Virus record (IMG/VR): IMGVR_UViG_3300017963_000192
Location: 124,001-188,000 of that record
DNA: 64,000 bases
Source of the DNA: a virus
Reading direction: 5' to 3' (one strand)
A program made the translations under genes and the position numbers. Positions 56,201 through 63,260 of this stretch are shown here, one piece after another. Every line of letters starts with the position of its first letter. Position 1 is the stretch's first letter. The notes under the pieces are model-generated. The model was not told the DNA's origin. It searched no databases and saw only the letters and a program-made list of their open reading frames with translations.

Positions 56201-59050
56201 AAAGTTGGTGATTTAGTTTATTGTTATGATGAAAAAGGCGAATTGAAAATATCAAAAGTTACGAATGTTTTTAATAATGGCATTCAAGATTGTATTAAAT
56301 TAAAATGGCAAAGTAGTGGTTCTGGAGATATTGGAGAATTAGTATTAACACCAAATCATTTAGTAAAACACAAATATAAAGGGTGGATTCGTGCTGATTC
56401 ATTAAATCGATATGATAAGATTTTTCATTTAAGAAAGTCCTTACAGAAAAATGGTAGAATTAGATTATATGGGACTAACAAGTTTATGAAATTTGAGGAG
56501 CAAGTTATAAAGGAAGAATATTTTAAAGCTCCATCTAGTTTATTAATTCATCATAAAGATGAAAATCCGTCAAATAATAAAATTTCAAATTTTGAAATTT
56601 TATCTAATTCAAAACATTCAAAATTACACTCTATAAAATTGGTAAAAGAGGGAAGAATTAAATGGGATCATTTAGATAAGTATAGAGATAAGATAAAACG
56701 AAGAACTGGTAAAAACCATTATTATTGGAAAGAATTTAATAAAGAAGATCTTATCCAAATGTTAGAAAATGCTAATGGAGTGATATCTAATTTAAAGATT
56801 GACAAAGAAACATTTAGAAATAAATGCAAATTAGTTGGTTTTGATTATAAAAAATATAAATATTTTTATTCTAAAAAAGTTGGATATCTTGATGAGAAAA
56901 AAATTGTTAATGTTTTATATAAATTTGAAAAAGAATCCAATTCATTTGATAAATGTGCAAGGTACTTAGGAATAGGTAGATCTAAACTTAAAGAGTTATG
57001 TGACTATTACGGTATTTCTACAAATCATATGATTTTATCTGTAACACCTTTTGGAAAATGCAAAGTATATGATCTAGAAGTAGAAGAACACCACAATTTC
57101 ATTGCTAATGAAATTTGTGTTCATAATTGTCTTTCCCCACCTATTCAAACCATCCCTAGAAAGAACAAGATTAGAAACATGATTGTTCCCAGAGATGGAG
57201 GAAAGCTTGTTGTTGCAGACTTATCTCAAATAGAATTAAGAATCTTGGCAATGATTAGTGGTGATCAAAGAATGATAAACGCTTTTGAAAGTGGTGTTGA
57301 TTTTCATACTGCAACAGCTTGCAGTATGTTTAGAATAAATCCTAATGAATTTGATAAAAATAATTCTAAACATAATGAATTTAGAAGTGTTGCAAAATGT
57401 GTTCATCCATCATCTTTAATTATTTATAATCTTGAAATAAAAAGAATGTGTGATATTGTTAAGAATAGTAAAGAAGATTCTTTTGAAAAAATACAAGGAC
57501 ATATTTGGAACGGTAAAAATATTGTTGATTTAAAAAACACATATAAATCTAACAAAGGTAAGAGAATATTAATTTCTGCTCACAAGTCTATTTTAGTGTG
57601 TTCTGAAAATCATCAAGTACAGTTAAAAGATGGTTCGTTAAAAAAGGCAAAAGATATTAAAGAGAAAGATGTTTTATGTGATGTATCCTTTCCTGATTTA
57701 GTGTCAATGCCACAAAGTATTAAGATAAATCCTTTTAATGGAGAAGATGAACAAGGATTAACATTATGGTTAGATGAAAAATGGGCATATTTAGCTGGCG
57801 TATATACAGGAGATGGGTGCTATGCTGAAAAACATATTAGTATTTCTACTGGAAGTGAAAGCAAACACGAAGATTGGAAGGATGTTTTAATAAAAGCTTT
57901 TGATGATGTCGGAATTTATGCTAAAAAAAGAGATTCTCATTTTGATAAAAAAAGAAATAGAAATAGTAAAAGTAGTTCTGTGTACGTTGGTTCAACTAGA
58001 ACAAGAAGATTTTTTGATAAACTTGAACTGACAAAAGAGGGTGAAGGAAAAACATTAAGAGTTCCTCTGTGGGTGTTAAATAATTATGATAATTGTTGGG
58101 CATTCCTTGGTGGATTATTGGATACTGATGGAACAGTTACAACTGATCCATTAAGTAGAACATTGTCTATTACAACAAAGTCTTGGGAGTTAATGCAGGA
58201 TTTAACAGTATTGTTAAACAGATTAGGAATTGAATACGGAATAGAAAATACTTTCAATAAAACATATAAAAGATATTATTTTAGAGTGCAGATTTATGCA
58301 CGAAATACTGAAGAGATTTTTAATAGAAAGATAATGCGTTGTCCATACAAAGTTGAAAGATTAAAGAAAAAAGTAGAGACCCTTAAAAACAGAAGAAGAT
58401 CTAACCATAACAAAGATAATTTTGTTAAAAGAATTGAAGTATTAGATGAGGGAGATTTATTTGATATTGAAGTTGATTCTAAAGATCATCTTTATTGGGT
58501 AAATGGTATAGTAACTCACAACACAATAAACTTCGGAATAGCTTACGGAAGAGGTGCTTATTCTATCGTTGTTGAGTTAAGAGACTTCTATGGTATTGAT
58601 ATTACTCAAGATGAGGCAAGTAACTTTATTAACACTTTTTATGGGACGTATAAAGATGTTAAAAGATGGATGATAGAGACAGTTAATTTTGCAAGAACTT
58701 ATGGATATGTTGAAACAATTTATGGTAGAAAGAGATTTTTACCTATGATACATAGTTCTAATACAGAAGATAAAGCGAAAGCAGAGAGACAGGCAGTTAA
58801 TACTATGATTCAATCTTCTGCATCAGACGTGAACAACATTGCACTTATTAGAATAGGGAAATGGTTGGACGATAGCAATAAAAAATCTATGCTAATCGGA
58901 TGTGTTCACGATAGTATTTTAGTAGATAGCCCAGAGGATGAGGTTGAAGAAGTTTCTGAAAAACTTGTGGAGTGTATGACTAAAGATGTACCACGAATAA
59001 CTATTCCGCTTAAAGCGGATTTAGATATATTAGACAAATGGGAGAAATGA
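53267..59050 (+). CDS. Uracil-DNA glycosylase/family A DNA polymerase fusion with three inteins
   Basis: A 1,927-residue precursor that splices to 860 residues. Extein residues 1-230 form a family 4 (iron-sulphur) uracil-DNA glycosylase: FCKKCKLYQC, IIGEAPGKNEDEMGQ, YITNAVK+CRPTD, and the TYHPAYL motif. Then comes a 3'-5' exonuclease (AIDLETSG, GQNFTFDIKF, YYSAMDAD) and a Pol I domain (motif A VVADLSQIELR, motif B KTINFGIAYG, motif C CVHDSILVD). Motif C has Ser where Pol I has Glu (HDE). Inteins occupy residues 98-460, 959-1287 and 1378-1752. Replicative polymerase is the likely role. Confidence 0.92.
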   Translation: MQVEEIRAIPQGIRTRPQMLDKVFDNKFCKKCKLYQCAKNPYIEGRGNKNAKLLIIGEAPGKNEDEMGQVFVGSSGKTLQERLNRYDIDYYITNAVKCLDGKSLVKTKEGNKRINWIVKNKWDGEVLSINKDGEFVWKNIYGWHRSLINNRDIYKISIIDGKNNPNGKPNILVTEDHIIITERGEVLAKDLVSGKDKIATGTPYFGGHRSEQLIIGSLMGDAFVSNRNYLEERHSLKQREYLLLKTKLLEYWKPSISKGTIRNNKKSYSYIGYRISSTLFFKQLRKQFYKNGKKIFPEHYVNRLNIFGLAIIFMDDGYGRYYDNNKHSRSEDTFQVEIALGKIDEKSAKNIVNRFKELGYDVYVTNKDIYRLRFKYKKAYKFLKDIAKYVPHSMRYKLPESLRDYPFMESAYKPEKTKTYYSEINVSKVDYSKLSNSKSVYCIDVKDTHNFVTPSGVVHNCRPTDAQSKNRTPRPVEIKCCLPFTMKIIEEIKPKVILTLGRIPMSQILGLNLSMKIMRGHTYYHPELNVTIIPTYHPAYLGRVNDALYYKQFENDLLIANNLAYAPAKRILPPSPISMKDPIEIKEYLESLLNVDAIAIDLETSGTDHINDKITDISFCAKAGEGVHISWDDIIPHFELLSEVMMSDAVKVGQNFTFDIKFLRMAGVDVNNYSFDTLLAEHMLTMSYEKKEVSGLYKLKNMAWKGTPMGGYEEVLGSGGIKKAVKKKEKKKDEDVFQGNLFENPNEKKNEELEKFANVIDVIRKKKLEDSGLEPLEYYSAMDADVTFRLFQRQKPLIDKDFSFPFYEIVMPLSWTLMRVEENGIRLNSDYMNSIKIDNLENMERCKQELFNLAGKEFNLNSTDDLKDLIFNKLKITPSDEFKTKPSKTYPDGQYSTDEKAIAYYSSKNPALNFLIEYRKLYKENSTYIDGFKKFMQEDTWRVHPNYLQHSTATGRLSCISEGTKITMVGEERNIENVKVGDLVYCYDEKGELKISKVTNVFNNGIQDCIKLKWQSSGSGDIGELVLTPNHLVKHKYKGWIRADSLNRYDKIFHLRKSLQKNGRIRLYGTNKFMKFEEQVIKEEYFKAPSSLLIHHKDENPSNNKISNFEILSNSKHSKLHSIKLVKEGRIKWDHLDKYRDKIKRRTGKNHYYWKEFNKEDLIQMLENANGVISNLKIDKETFRNKCKLVGFDYKKYKYFYSKKVGYLDEKKIVNVLYKFEKESNSFDKCARYLGIGRSKLKELCDYYGISTNHMILSVTPFGKCKVYDLEVEEHHNFIANEICVHNCLSPPIQTIPRKNKIRNMIVPRDGGKLVVADLSQIELRILAMISGDQRMINAFESGVDFHTATACSMFRINPNEFDKNNSKHNEFRSVAKCVHPSSLIIYNLEIKRMCDIVKNSKEDSFEKIQGHIWNGKNIVDLKNTYKSNKGKRILISAHKSILVCSENHQVQLKDGSLKKAKDIKEKDVLCDVSFPDLVSMPQSIKINPFNGEDEQGLTLWLDEKWAYLAGVYTGDGCYAEKHISISTGSESKHEDWKDVLIKAFDDVGIYAKKRDSHFDKKRNRNSKSSSVYVGSTRTRRFFDKLELTKEGEGKTLRVPLWVLNNYDNCWAFLGGLLDTDGTVTTDPLSRTLSITTKSWELMQDLTVLLNRLGIEYGIENTFNKTYKRYYFRVQIYARNTEEIFNRKIMRCPYKVERLKKKVETLKNRRRSNHNKDNFVKRIEVLDEGDLFDIEVDSKDHLYWVNGIVTHNTINFGIAYGRGAYSIVVELRDFYGIDITQDEASNFINTFYGTYKDVKRWMIETVNFARTYGYVETIYGRKRFLPMIHSSNTEDKAKAERQAVNTMIQSSASDVNNIALIRIGKWLDDSNKKSMLIGCVHDSILVDSPEDEVEEVSEKLVECMTKDVPRITIPLKADLDILDKWEK
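53558..54646 (+). other. UDG-Pol intein A (LAGLIDADG type)
   Basis: 363 residues (98-460) starting CLDGKSLVKTKEGN, block B VTEDH, DOD-type motifs IIGSLMGDAF and FMDDGYG, ending NFVTPSGVVHN before Cys+1. It interrupts TNAVK-CRPTD of the glycosylase. By family knowledge the Cys restored on splicing is an iron-sulphur cluster ligand. Confidence 0.92.
56141..57127 (+). other. UDG-Pol intein B (HNH type)
   Basis: 329 residues (959-1287) starting CISEGTKITMVGEE, block B LTPNH, ending HNFIANEICVHN before Cys+1. It carries an HNH-like nuclease core (LIHHKDENPSNNKISNFEIL) and helical DNA-binding repeats (YLGIGRSKLKELCDYYGI). It interrupts the TATGRLS-CLSPPIQTIP segment of the polymerase. Confidence 0.9.
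57398..58522 (+). other. UDG-Pol intein C (LAGLIDADG type)
   Basis: 375 residues (1378-1752) starting CVHPSSLIIYN, block B CSENH, DOD motifs LAGVYTGDGC and FLGGLLDTDGT, ending YWVNGIVTHN before Thr+1. It interrupts motif B of the polymerase (VAK-TINFGIAYG), directly after the nucleotide-binding Lys. Confidence 0.92.
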
Positions 59051-59051
59051 T

Positions 59052-60164
59052 ATGGAAATAACATTAGATAAAATGAAATTAAGTACTACATTGTCGTTTT
59101 TGGACAAGGTAATCAAGAAAAAAGATGTAAGTGAGGTTTATAAAAATTGCCAGTTTAAATTTGAAAATAATTCTCTTACTTTGTATGCTTGTGGTGGACA
59201 GTATGTAGTTAAATCTAGTTATGGTAGAATTGGTGCTACGAACATGAGTTGCCTTGTTGAATATGATGCATTAAATAAATTGATTCCTCTTTTGGATAAT
59301 GATGAAATAATATTTAAGTTCAATTCGGATAATATGGTCATCTTTGATGGTGGAAACGAGTATACTTTTCAATATTTTGTGGAAGGTGATTTTGCTAATA
59401 TAATCGATAGTTTGAGTTTGCAAGTGAGTAGTGAGCCTATAGTTGTAATAGATGTTAGTGAACTTGAGAAAATAAATAAATTTGTATATCCTTGTATAGA
59501 TACTACAAAAAATGCAACTCTTTGTGGGGTTTTTTATGATGGTAATTTTGTTACTACTGATATAAAAAGTTGTGCAATTTATCATTACGATGAAAAAGAG
59601 AGTGATGATACTATATTTATACCAAAGGATGGCTTTGATATTATTAGCACTTTATCTGAAAAGGATTTAACATTTTCTTTTCATCATTCGGAAAACATAG
59701 TAATAGCACAATCTGAAAATGTTTCTTATTTAATTCCTTTAATGTCTGCGAAGTTCCCTAGCTATAAACCTCTTGTTGAGCATGTGAGTAAATATAAAAA
59801 CCAAGTAAGGATTGATAAAGGAAAATTTGTAAAATCTTGTAGTAAACTCCTTGCATTCTCAACGTCTATGTTTAGTGCTGTTAATAAAGCAGATTTTGAA
59901 ATTAATGATATAATTAATATGAAAGCTGGCTCTGATAGAAAAAGAGCTATAGAAGAATTGGCTCCTATAGAATCTAATAGTAACGGGAAAGTAGGATTTT
60001 CTGTTAATGTAGCTCAACTTTTGAGTCAGGTTTCTAAAATAGATGAATCAGAAATAACACTTAAATATGAAGAGGGATCTAAAAACCCTCTATATTTTTA
60101 TGGAGATGAAAACAAAATGTACCTTACTACGTTACTAGTTGGAGGAGAAGAGAATGGAGAATGA
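59052..60164 (+). CDS. DNA polymerase sliding clamp (DnaN-like)
   Basis: A 370-residue protein starting one base after the polymerase stop. It has the DnaN length and layout with three repeated clamp domains: GVFYDGNFVTTDIKSCAIYH (second domain start), a conserved FPSYKPLV segment between domains two and three, and a C-terminal MYLTTLLVGG strand. It would encircle DNA and tether the polymerase encoded by the gene just upstream. Sequence is diverged from bacterial DnaN but the three landmarks agree. Confidence 0.78.
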   Translation: MEITLDKMKLSTTLSFLDKVIKKKDVSEVYKNCQFKFENNSLTLYACGGQYVVKSSYGRIGATNMSCLVEYDALNKLIPLLDNDEIIFKFNSDNMVIFDGGNEYTFQYFVEGDFANIIDSLSLQVSSEPIVVIDVSELEKINKFVYPCIDTTKNATLCGVFYDGNFVTTDIKSCAIYHYDEKESDDTIFIPKDGFDIISTLSEKDLTFSFHHSENIVIAQSENVSYLIPLMSAKFPSYKPLVEHVSKYKNQVRIDKGKFVKSCSKLLAFSTSMFSAVNKADFEINDIINMKAGSDRKRAIEELAPIESNSNGKVGFSVNVAQLLSQVSKIDESEITLKYEEGSKNPLYFYGDENKMYLTTLLVGGEENGE

Positions 60165-61506
60165 TTTACCAGATGTAATAAAAGAAATTAACAAAAGCAA
60201 AAAAGCAACAAAGATAACAACACTGACAAAAGCTAAAGCGGCTCGACTTAAAAAAATGTTTTCTGGTTCTGTATCTGTAGATGCTATTTCAAATGGTGGT
60301 TATGCTTATCGAAGAATACATCTGTCTTTTGGTTCAAAGAGTGCTGGAAAGAATGCTCTCCTTTATCAAATGATGGCATATAATCAAAGACTTTGTAGAG
60401 ATTGTGGTGGAATTAGAGCAATTTATTGGGGAGTTAAAGAAGATAGACATTCACTTTTTATGAAATACGTATTAAAAATACCTCAATGTTTGTGTGGAGG
60501 TCAAGGAAAAATATTCTTAATTCTTGATTATGAAAAATCAATTGATGTTGAGGAACCTAGAAAGGTAGAGGTTGTAGAATGTTTTGACAGGACTACTGGA
60601 GAACAGGTTTCTGATGTAGAATATGAAGATGCTAATGATAAATACAAAAAGCTATGTGCTAAAGAAAAACTCACAGAGAAACAACAAAAAACACTTGAAG
60701 ATTTAGAAGTTTGGTTAGATAAGCTTGATGTTAAAAAGCAAATCATTGAACAATTGTCTACTGCTGATTATCTTGTTGCGTGTGGGGTTCTTATTGATGA
60801 ACTTCTAATTGCTGACCCAGAAGATACCGAAGAAGGTATTGAACATTGTAGAAAGATAATTAAAGAAAGAGGTGTTGACGGGATTATCTGGGATTCAATT
60901 CAAGCAGCAATACCTAAATGGGTTAAAGAGAGAGATGCCGAAGCTGATACAATGGGTAAAGAGGCAAAGCAAAACGCATTATTAATGCGTCATATCTGTA
61001 GTTCCTTTGCAGCAAGAGATTTAGAAGATGAGATGGAAGCATATAAACCAGGTTTCTTCTTGACAAGTCAAATGAGAAGTTCTATGAGTATGTATGAGCA
61101 AGATAGCTATTCTGGAGGACATGGAATAAAACATCATATAAGTTTTGCTTTAGAGCACAAACGTAATAAATTTTTAAAAGAAGATGGAACTGAAGCGTCT
61201 TTTAAAGAACAATTCTACGGGCAAGAAATAAGATTACGTGCAGAAAAGAATAAGTTTGGTCCTCCTGGAGATATGTATACTGTCGATTATTATTTCAGAG
61301 AATCTGAGCATCATAGTGTTGGAGAGATTGATCATACAAAAGAGATAGTTAATTTAGGTATTTCTAAGGGACTTATTGAAAGGGCTGGAGCATATTATAA
61401 AACTAAGGGAGAGTCATTTCAGGGGATGGCAAGACTTACAGAATTCTTTAGAGAGAATCCTGAATTTGTAGGAAACTTGTATGAAGATATACAAGAGAAA
61501 TTATAA
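60154..61506 (+). CDS. RecA-like ATPase with altered P-loop
   Basis: I start at 60154 (MENDLPDVIKEINKSK), where GGAGGAG precedes; a longer in-frame reading lies inside the clamp gene. The 450-residue protein has a RecA-type core: P-loop region HLSFGSKSAGKNALL, Walker B GIIWDSIQAAIP, and a Cys-containing insert near the first strand (CRDCGG, CLCGGQG). The P-loop ends GKN instead of GKS/GKT. A helical, acidic insert (about 135-200) is unusual. Likely a UvsX/RecA-type recombinase or its relative. ATPase activity is uncertain. Confidence 0.75.
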   Translation: MENDLPDVIKEINKSKKATKITTLTKAKAARLKKMFSGSVSVDAISNGGYAYRRIHLSFGSKSAGKNALLYQMMAYNQRLCRDCGGIRAIYWGVKEDRHSLFMKYVLKIPQCLCGGQGKIFLILDYEKSIDVEEPRKVEVVECFDRTTGEQVSDVEYEDANDKYKKLCAKEKLTEKQQKTLEDLEVWLDKLDVKKQIIEQLSTADYLVACGVLIDELLIADPEDTEEGIEHCRKIIKERGVDGIIWDSIQAAIPKWVKERDAEADTMGKEAKQNALLMRHICSSFAARDLEDEMEAYKPGFFLTSQMRSSMSMYEQDSYSGGHGIKHHISFALEHKRNKFLKEDGTEASFKEQFYGQEIRLRAEKNKFGPPGDMYTVDYYFRESEHHSVGEIDHTKEIVNLGISKGLIERAGAYYKTKGESFQGMARLTEFFRENPEFVGNLYEDIQEKL

Positions 61507-61985
61507 TGGATAACAAAAAGAGGTCAAAGAAACGAGAGAATAAAGGAGCATCAAATATAGGTGGAAGAAGTCACCCTAATTCTGGAGCAGTTTGGTATAG
61601 AAAAGGAGATTACTCTAACGAGAATTTCTTAATAGAAGATAAATATACTGATGCTGACTATTACTCTCTTTCTTTATCTGTTTTAAATACTGTCGAAAAA
61701 CATGCTAATAAGGTTGGTAAAATACCTGTAGTAAGCATAGGTTTTGAGTCGTATAAGAAAGATTACGCAGTTTTAAGAGAGTGTGATTGCTCTCATATTG
61801 TAGATGAAGATATAGAAATTATTGAAACCGATAAGAAAAGCAAGAGAATCTACTGTGAAGAACTACAAAAAAAATATGTAAATTGCGAAAATATTTTTCT
61901 TTTTAAAGTTAAACTACGTGATAGATTTTATTATATTTTAATGCTAAATGACTTTGAAGATAACATAGATAAATTTTTTTGTTAG
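61506..61985 (+). CDS. PD-(D/E)XK nuclease-like protein
   Basis: A 159-residue protein whose ATG overlaps the previous stop. The order GGRSHPNSGAVWYRKGDYSN then FLIEDKYT fits the nuclease core GD-Xn-ExK (here Asp in KGDY and IEDK). The basic N-terminus (KKRSKKRENKG) suits DNA binding. It may be a second junction or end nuclease beside the recombinase. The match is by motif only. Confidence 0.65.
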   Translation: MDNKKRSKKRENKGASNIGGRSHPNSGAVWYRKGDYSNENFLIEDKYTDADYYSLSLSVLNTVEKHANKVGKIPVVSIGFESYKKDYAVLRECDCSHIVDEDIEIIETDKKSKRIYCEELQKKYVNCENIFLFKVKLRDRFYYILMLNDFEDNIDKFFC

Positions 61986-61994
61986 GAGAGATTC

Positions 61995-62696
61995 ATGGCT
62001 AAATGTCCAGAATGTAATGGATCAGGTTTCATACTAAAGAAAGATAAATACGATGAAGATGTTTGGTCTCCTTGTGAATGCAGAAAGAAAAGAGAAGCAG
62101 AAGTTTCTACAGAGATTAAATTTACAGAGGCTAACATTAGAAAATCATTACGAAGATATACTTTTGAAGACTACCTTAAATACCCGTTTAAAAGAAAAGA
62201 CAAATTACATAACGCCCCACAAATAAAAGAATTTCAAAATTATTTAGAGAATCCTTCTGATTTTCTTGATAATTATTCTGTGTTATGGATTTGGGGAACT
62301 GATGCTAATGCTGGTCACACAACCCTAGCATCAATTTTAGGCATTAAATTACTTGAGTTTGGATATAAAGTTAGATTTTTGGAGATACAACACTTGATAG
62401 AAGCCTTTACAAAGTTTGATGAAAAAGAAGTATTTTTTACAGAACTTAAAAAATTTGATATTTATATTATTAATGATGCGTTTGATGTTGATAGGGGTCA
62501 TGTCGGAGGAAAATATTCTCAGGTTCATTTATACCAATTTATTAATGATGCATTAATTGATGGAAAACATTTTATAATGACATCAAACAGGTTAGTTCGT
62601 GACATAGACAAAGGTGATTTAAAAGATTTCGAACAATCGAAAATAATAATATCAAGGTCAGTCAAACAATTAGAGTTTAGAGGTTCTATAGATTGA
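61995..62696 (+). CDS. DnaC-like helicase loader with altered Walker A
   Basis: A 233-residue AAA+ protein with GGAGAG before the ATG. An N-terminal zinc ribbon (AKCPECNGSGF and SPCECRKKRE) precedes the ATPase domain. The P-loop reads WIWGTDANAGHTTLA, in which His stands where the nucleotide-binding Lys belongs. Walker B is FDIYIINDAFDV, and a sensor-like FIMTSNR follows. It immediately precedes the DnaB-like helicase gene block, the normal place for a loader. Its ATPase activity should be weak or absent, if the alignment is right. Confidence 0.75.
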   Translation: MAKCPECNGSGFILKKDKYDEDVWSPCECRKKREAEVSTEIKFTEANIRKSLRRYTFEDYLKYPFKRKDKLHNAPQIKEFQNYLENPSDFLDNYSVLWIWGTDANAGHTTLASILGIKLLEFGYKVRFLEIQHLIEAFTKFDEKEVFFTELKKFDIYIINDAFDVDRGHVGGKYSQVHLYQFINDALIDGKHFIMTSNRLVRDIDKGDLKDFEQSKIIISRSVKQLEFRGSID

Positions 62697-63013
62697 GTAA
62701 AAAAAGGAAGGGAGAAGACAGTAATTTTGAAAAATCTGTAGATGGATTATCAGCAGAAACTATAGCAACATTAAGATGGAAAGCAAATGAGTTAGGCTGT
62801 AGTGTTGGTGAACTCGTGGCAGAAATATTTTTCGGTTACATTTGTGAAATGGAAGAAGCAATGTTAAGATTTTTTAAAAGGGCTTTAGAACAAAAATATA
62901 AAGAAAGTGATATTAAAGATGTTGCAATGTTTACTTTTGGAGCAGACAAGGAAGATGTTGAATTTTTGTTTATGAAAGCTAAAAAAGAAGAATCTAAAAA
63001 AAAGAAAAAGTAG
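62693..63013 (+). CDS. Hypothetical small protein
   Basis: A 106-residue protein whose TTG start overlaps the stop of the loader gene (ATTGAG), with GAGG upstream. It is basic at both ends and helical (LRWKANELGCSVGELVAEIF). It probably belongs with the loader and helicase. No recognised family. Confidence 0.65.
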   Translation: MSKKRKGEDSNFEKSVDGLSAETIATLRWKANELGCSVGELVAEIFFGYICEMEEAMLRFFKRALEQKYKESDIKDVAMFTFGADKEDVEFLFMKAKKEESKKKKK

Positions 63014-63022
63014 GTGGTAGTT

Positions 63023-63244
63023 ATGGCTTATGCGTGTAGTATGAGAGTCGCAGGCATAGAGTTCGATATTTATAATGGGGAAAGAGTAAGTCCTACTTTA
63101 ACAAAGTGGGATTATTACGTAACCCCAAGATTGGCTATGCAAATTGACAAGTGGCGCATACAGAATTCTGTTGATAAAATATCTACAAAAGAGCAGATGG
63201 AGTTTTTAATCAGTCAAGGCTTTATAAAAAAATATAGTGAATAA
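63023..63244 (+). CDS. Hypothetical small protein
   Basis: The ATG at 63023 has GGTGG upstream and is preferred over a GTG at 63014. The 73-residue product (MAYACSMRVAGIEFDIYNGE) has no recognised domain. Confidence 0.65.
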   Translation: MAYACSMRVAGIEFDIYNGERVSPTLTKWDYYVTPRLAMQIDKWRIQNSVDKISTKEQMEFLISQGFIKKYSE

Positions 63245-63260
63245 GTAGGAGATTCATGTA

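Noticed and set aside
59271-59585. Minus-strand 104-residue frame in the sliding-clamp gene
   Set aside because: Ile/Tyr/Thr-biased complement of an AT-rich coding region, with no start signals; a shadow of the clamp gene.
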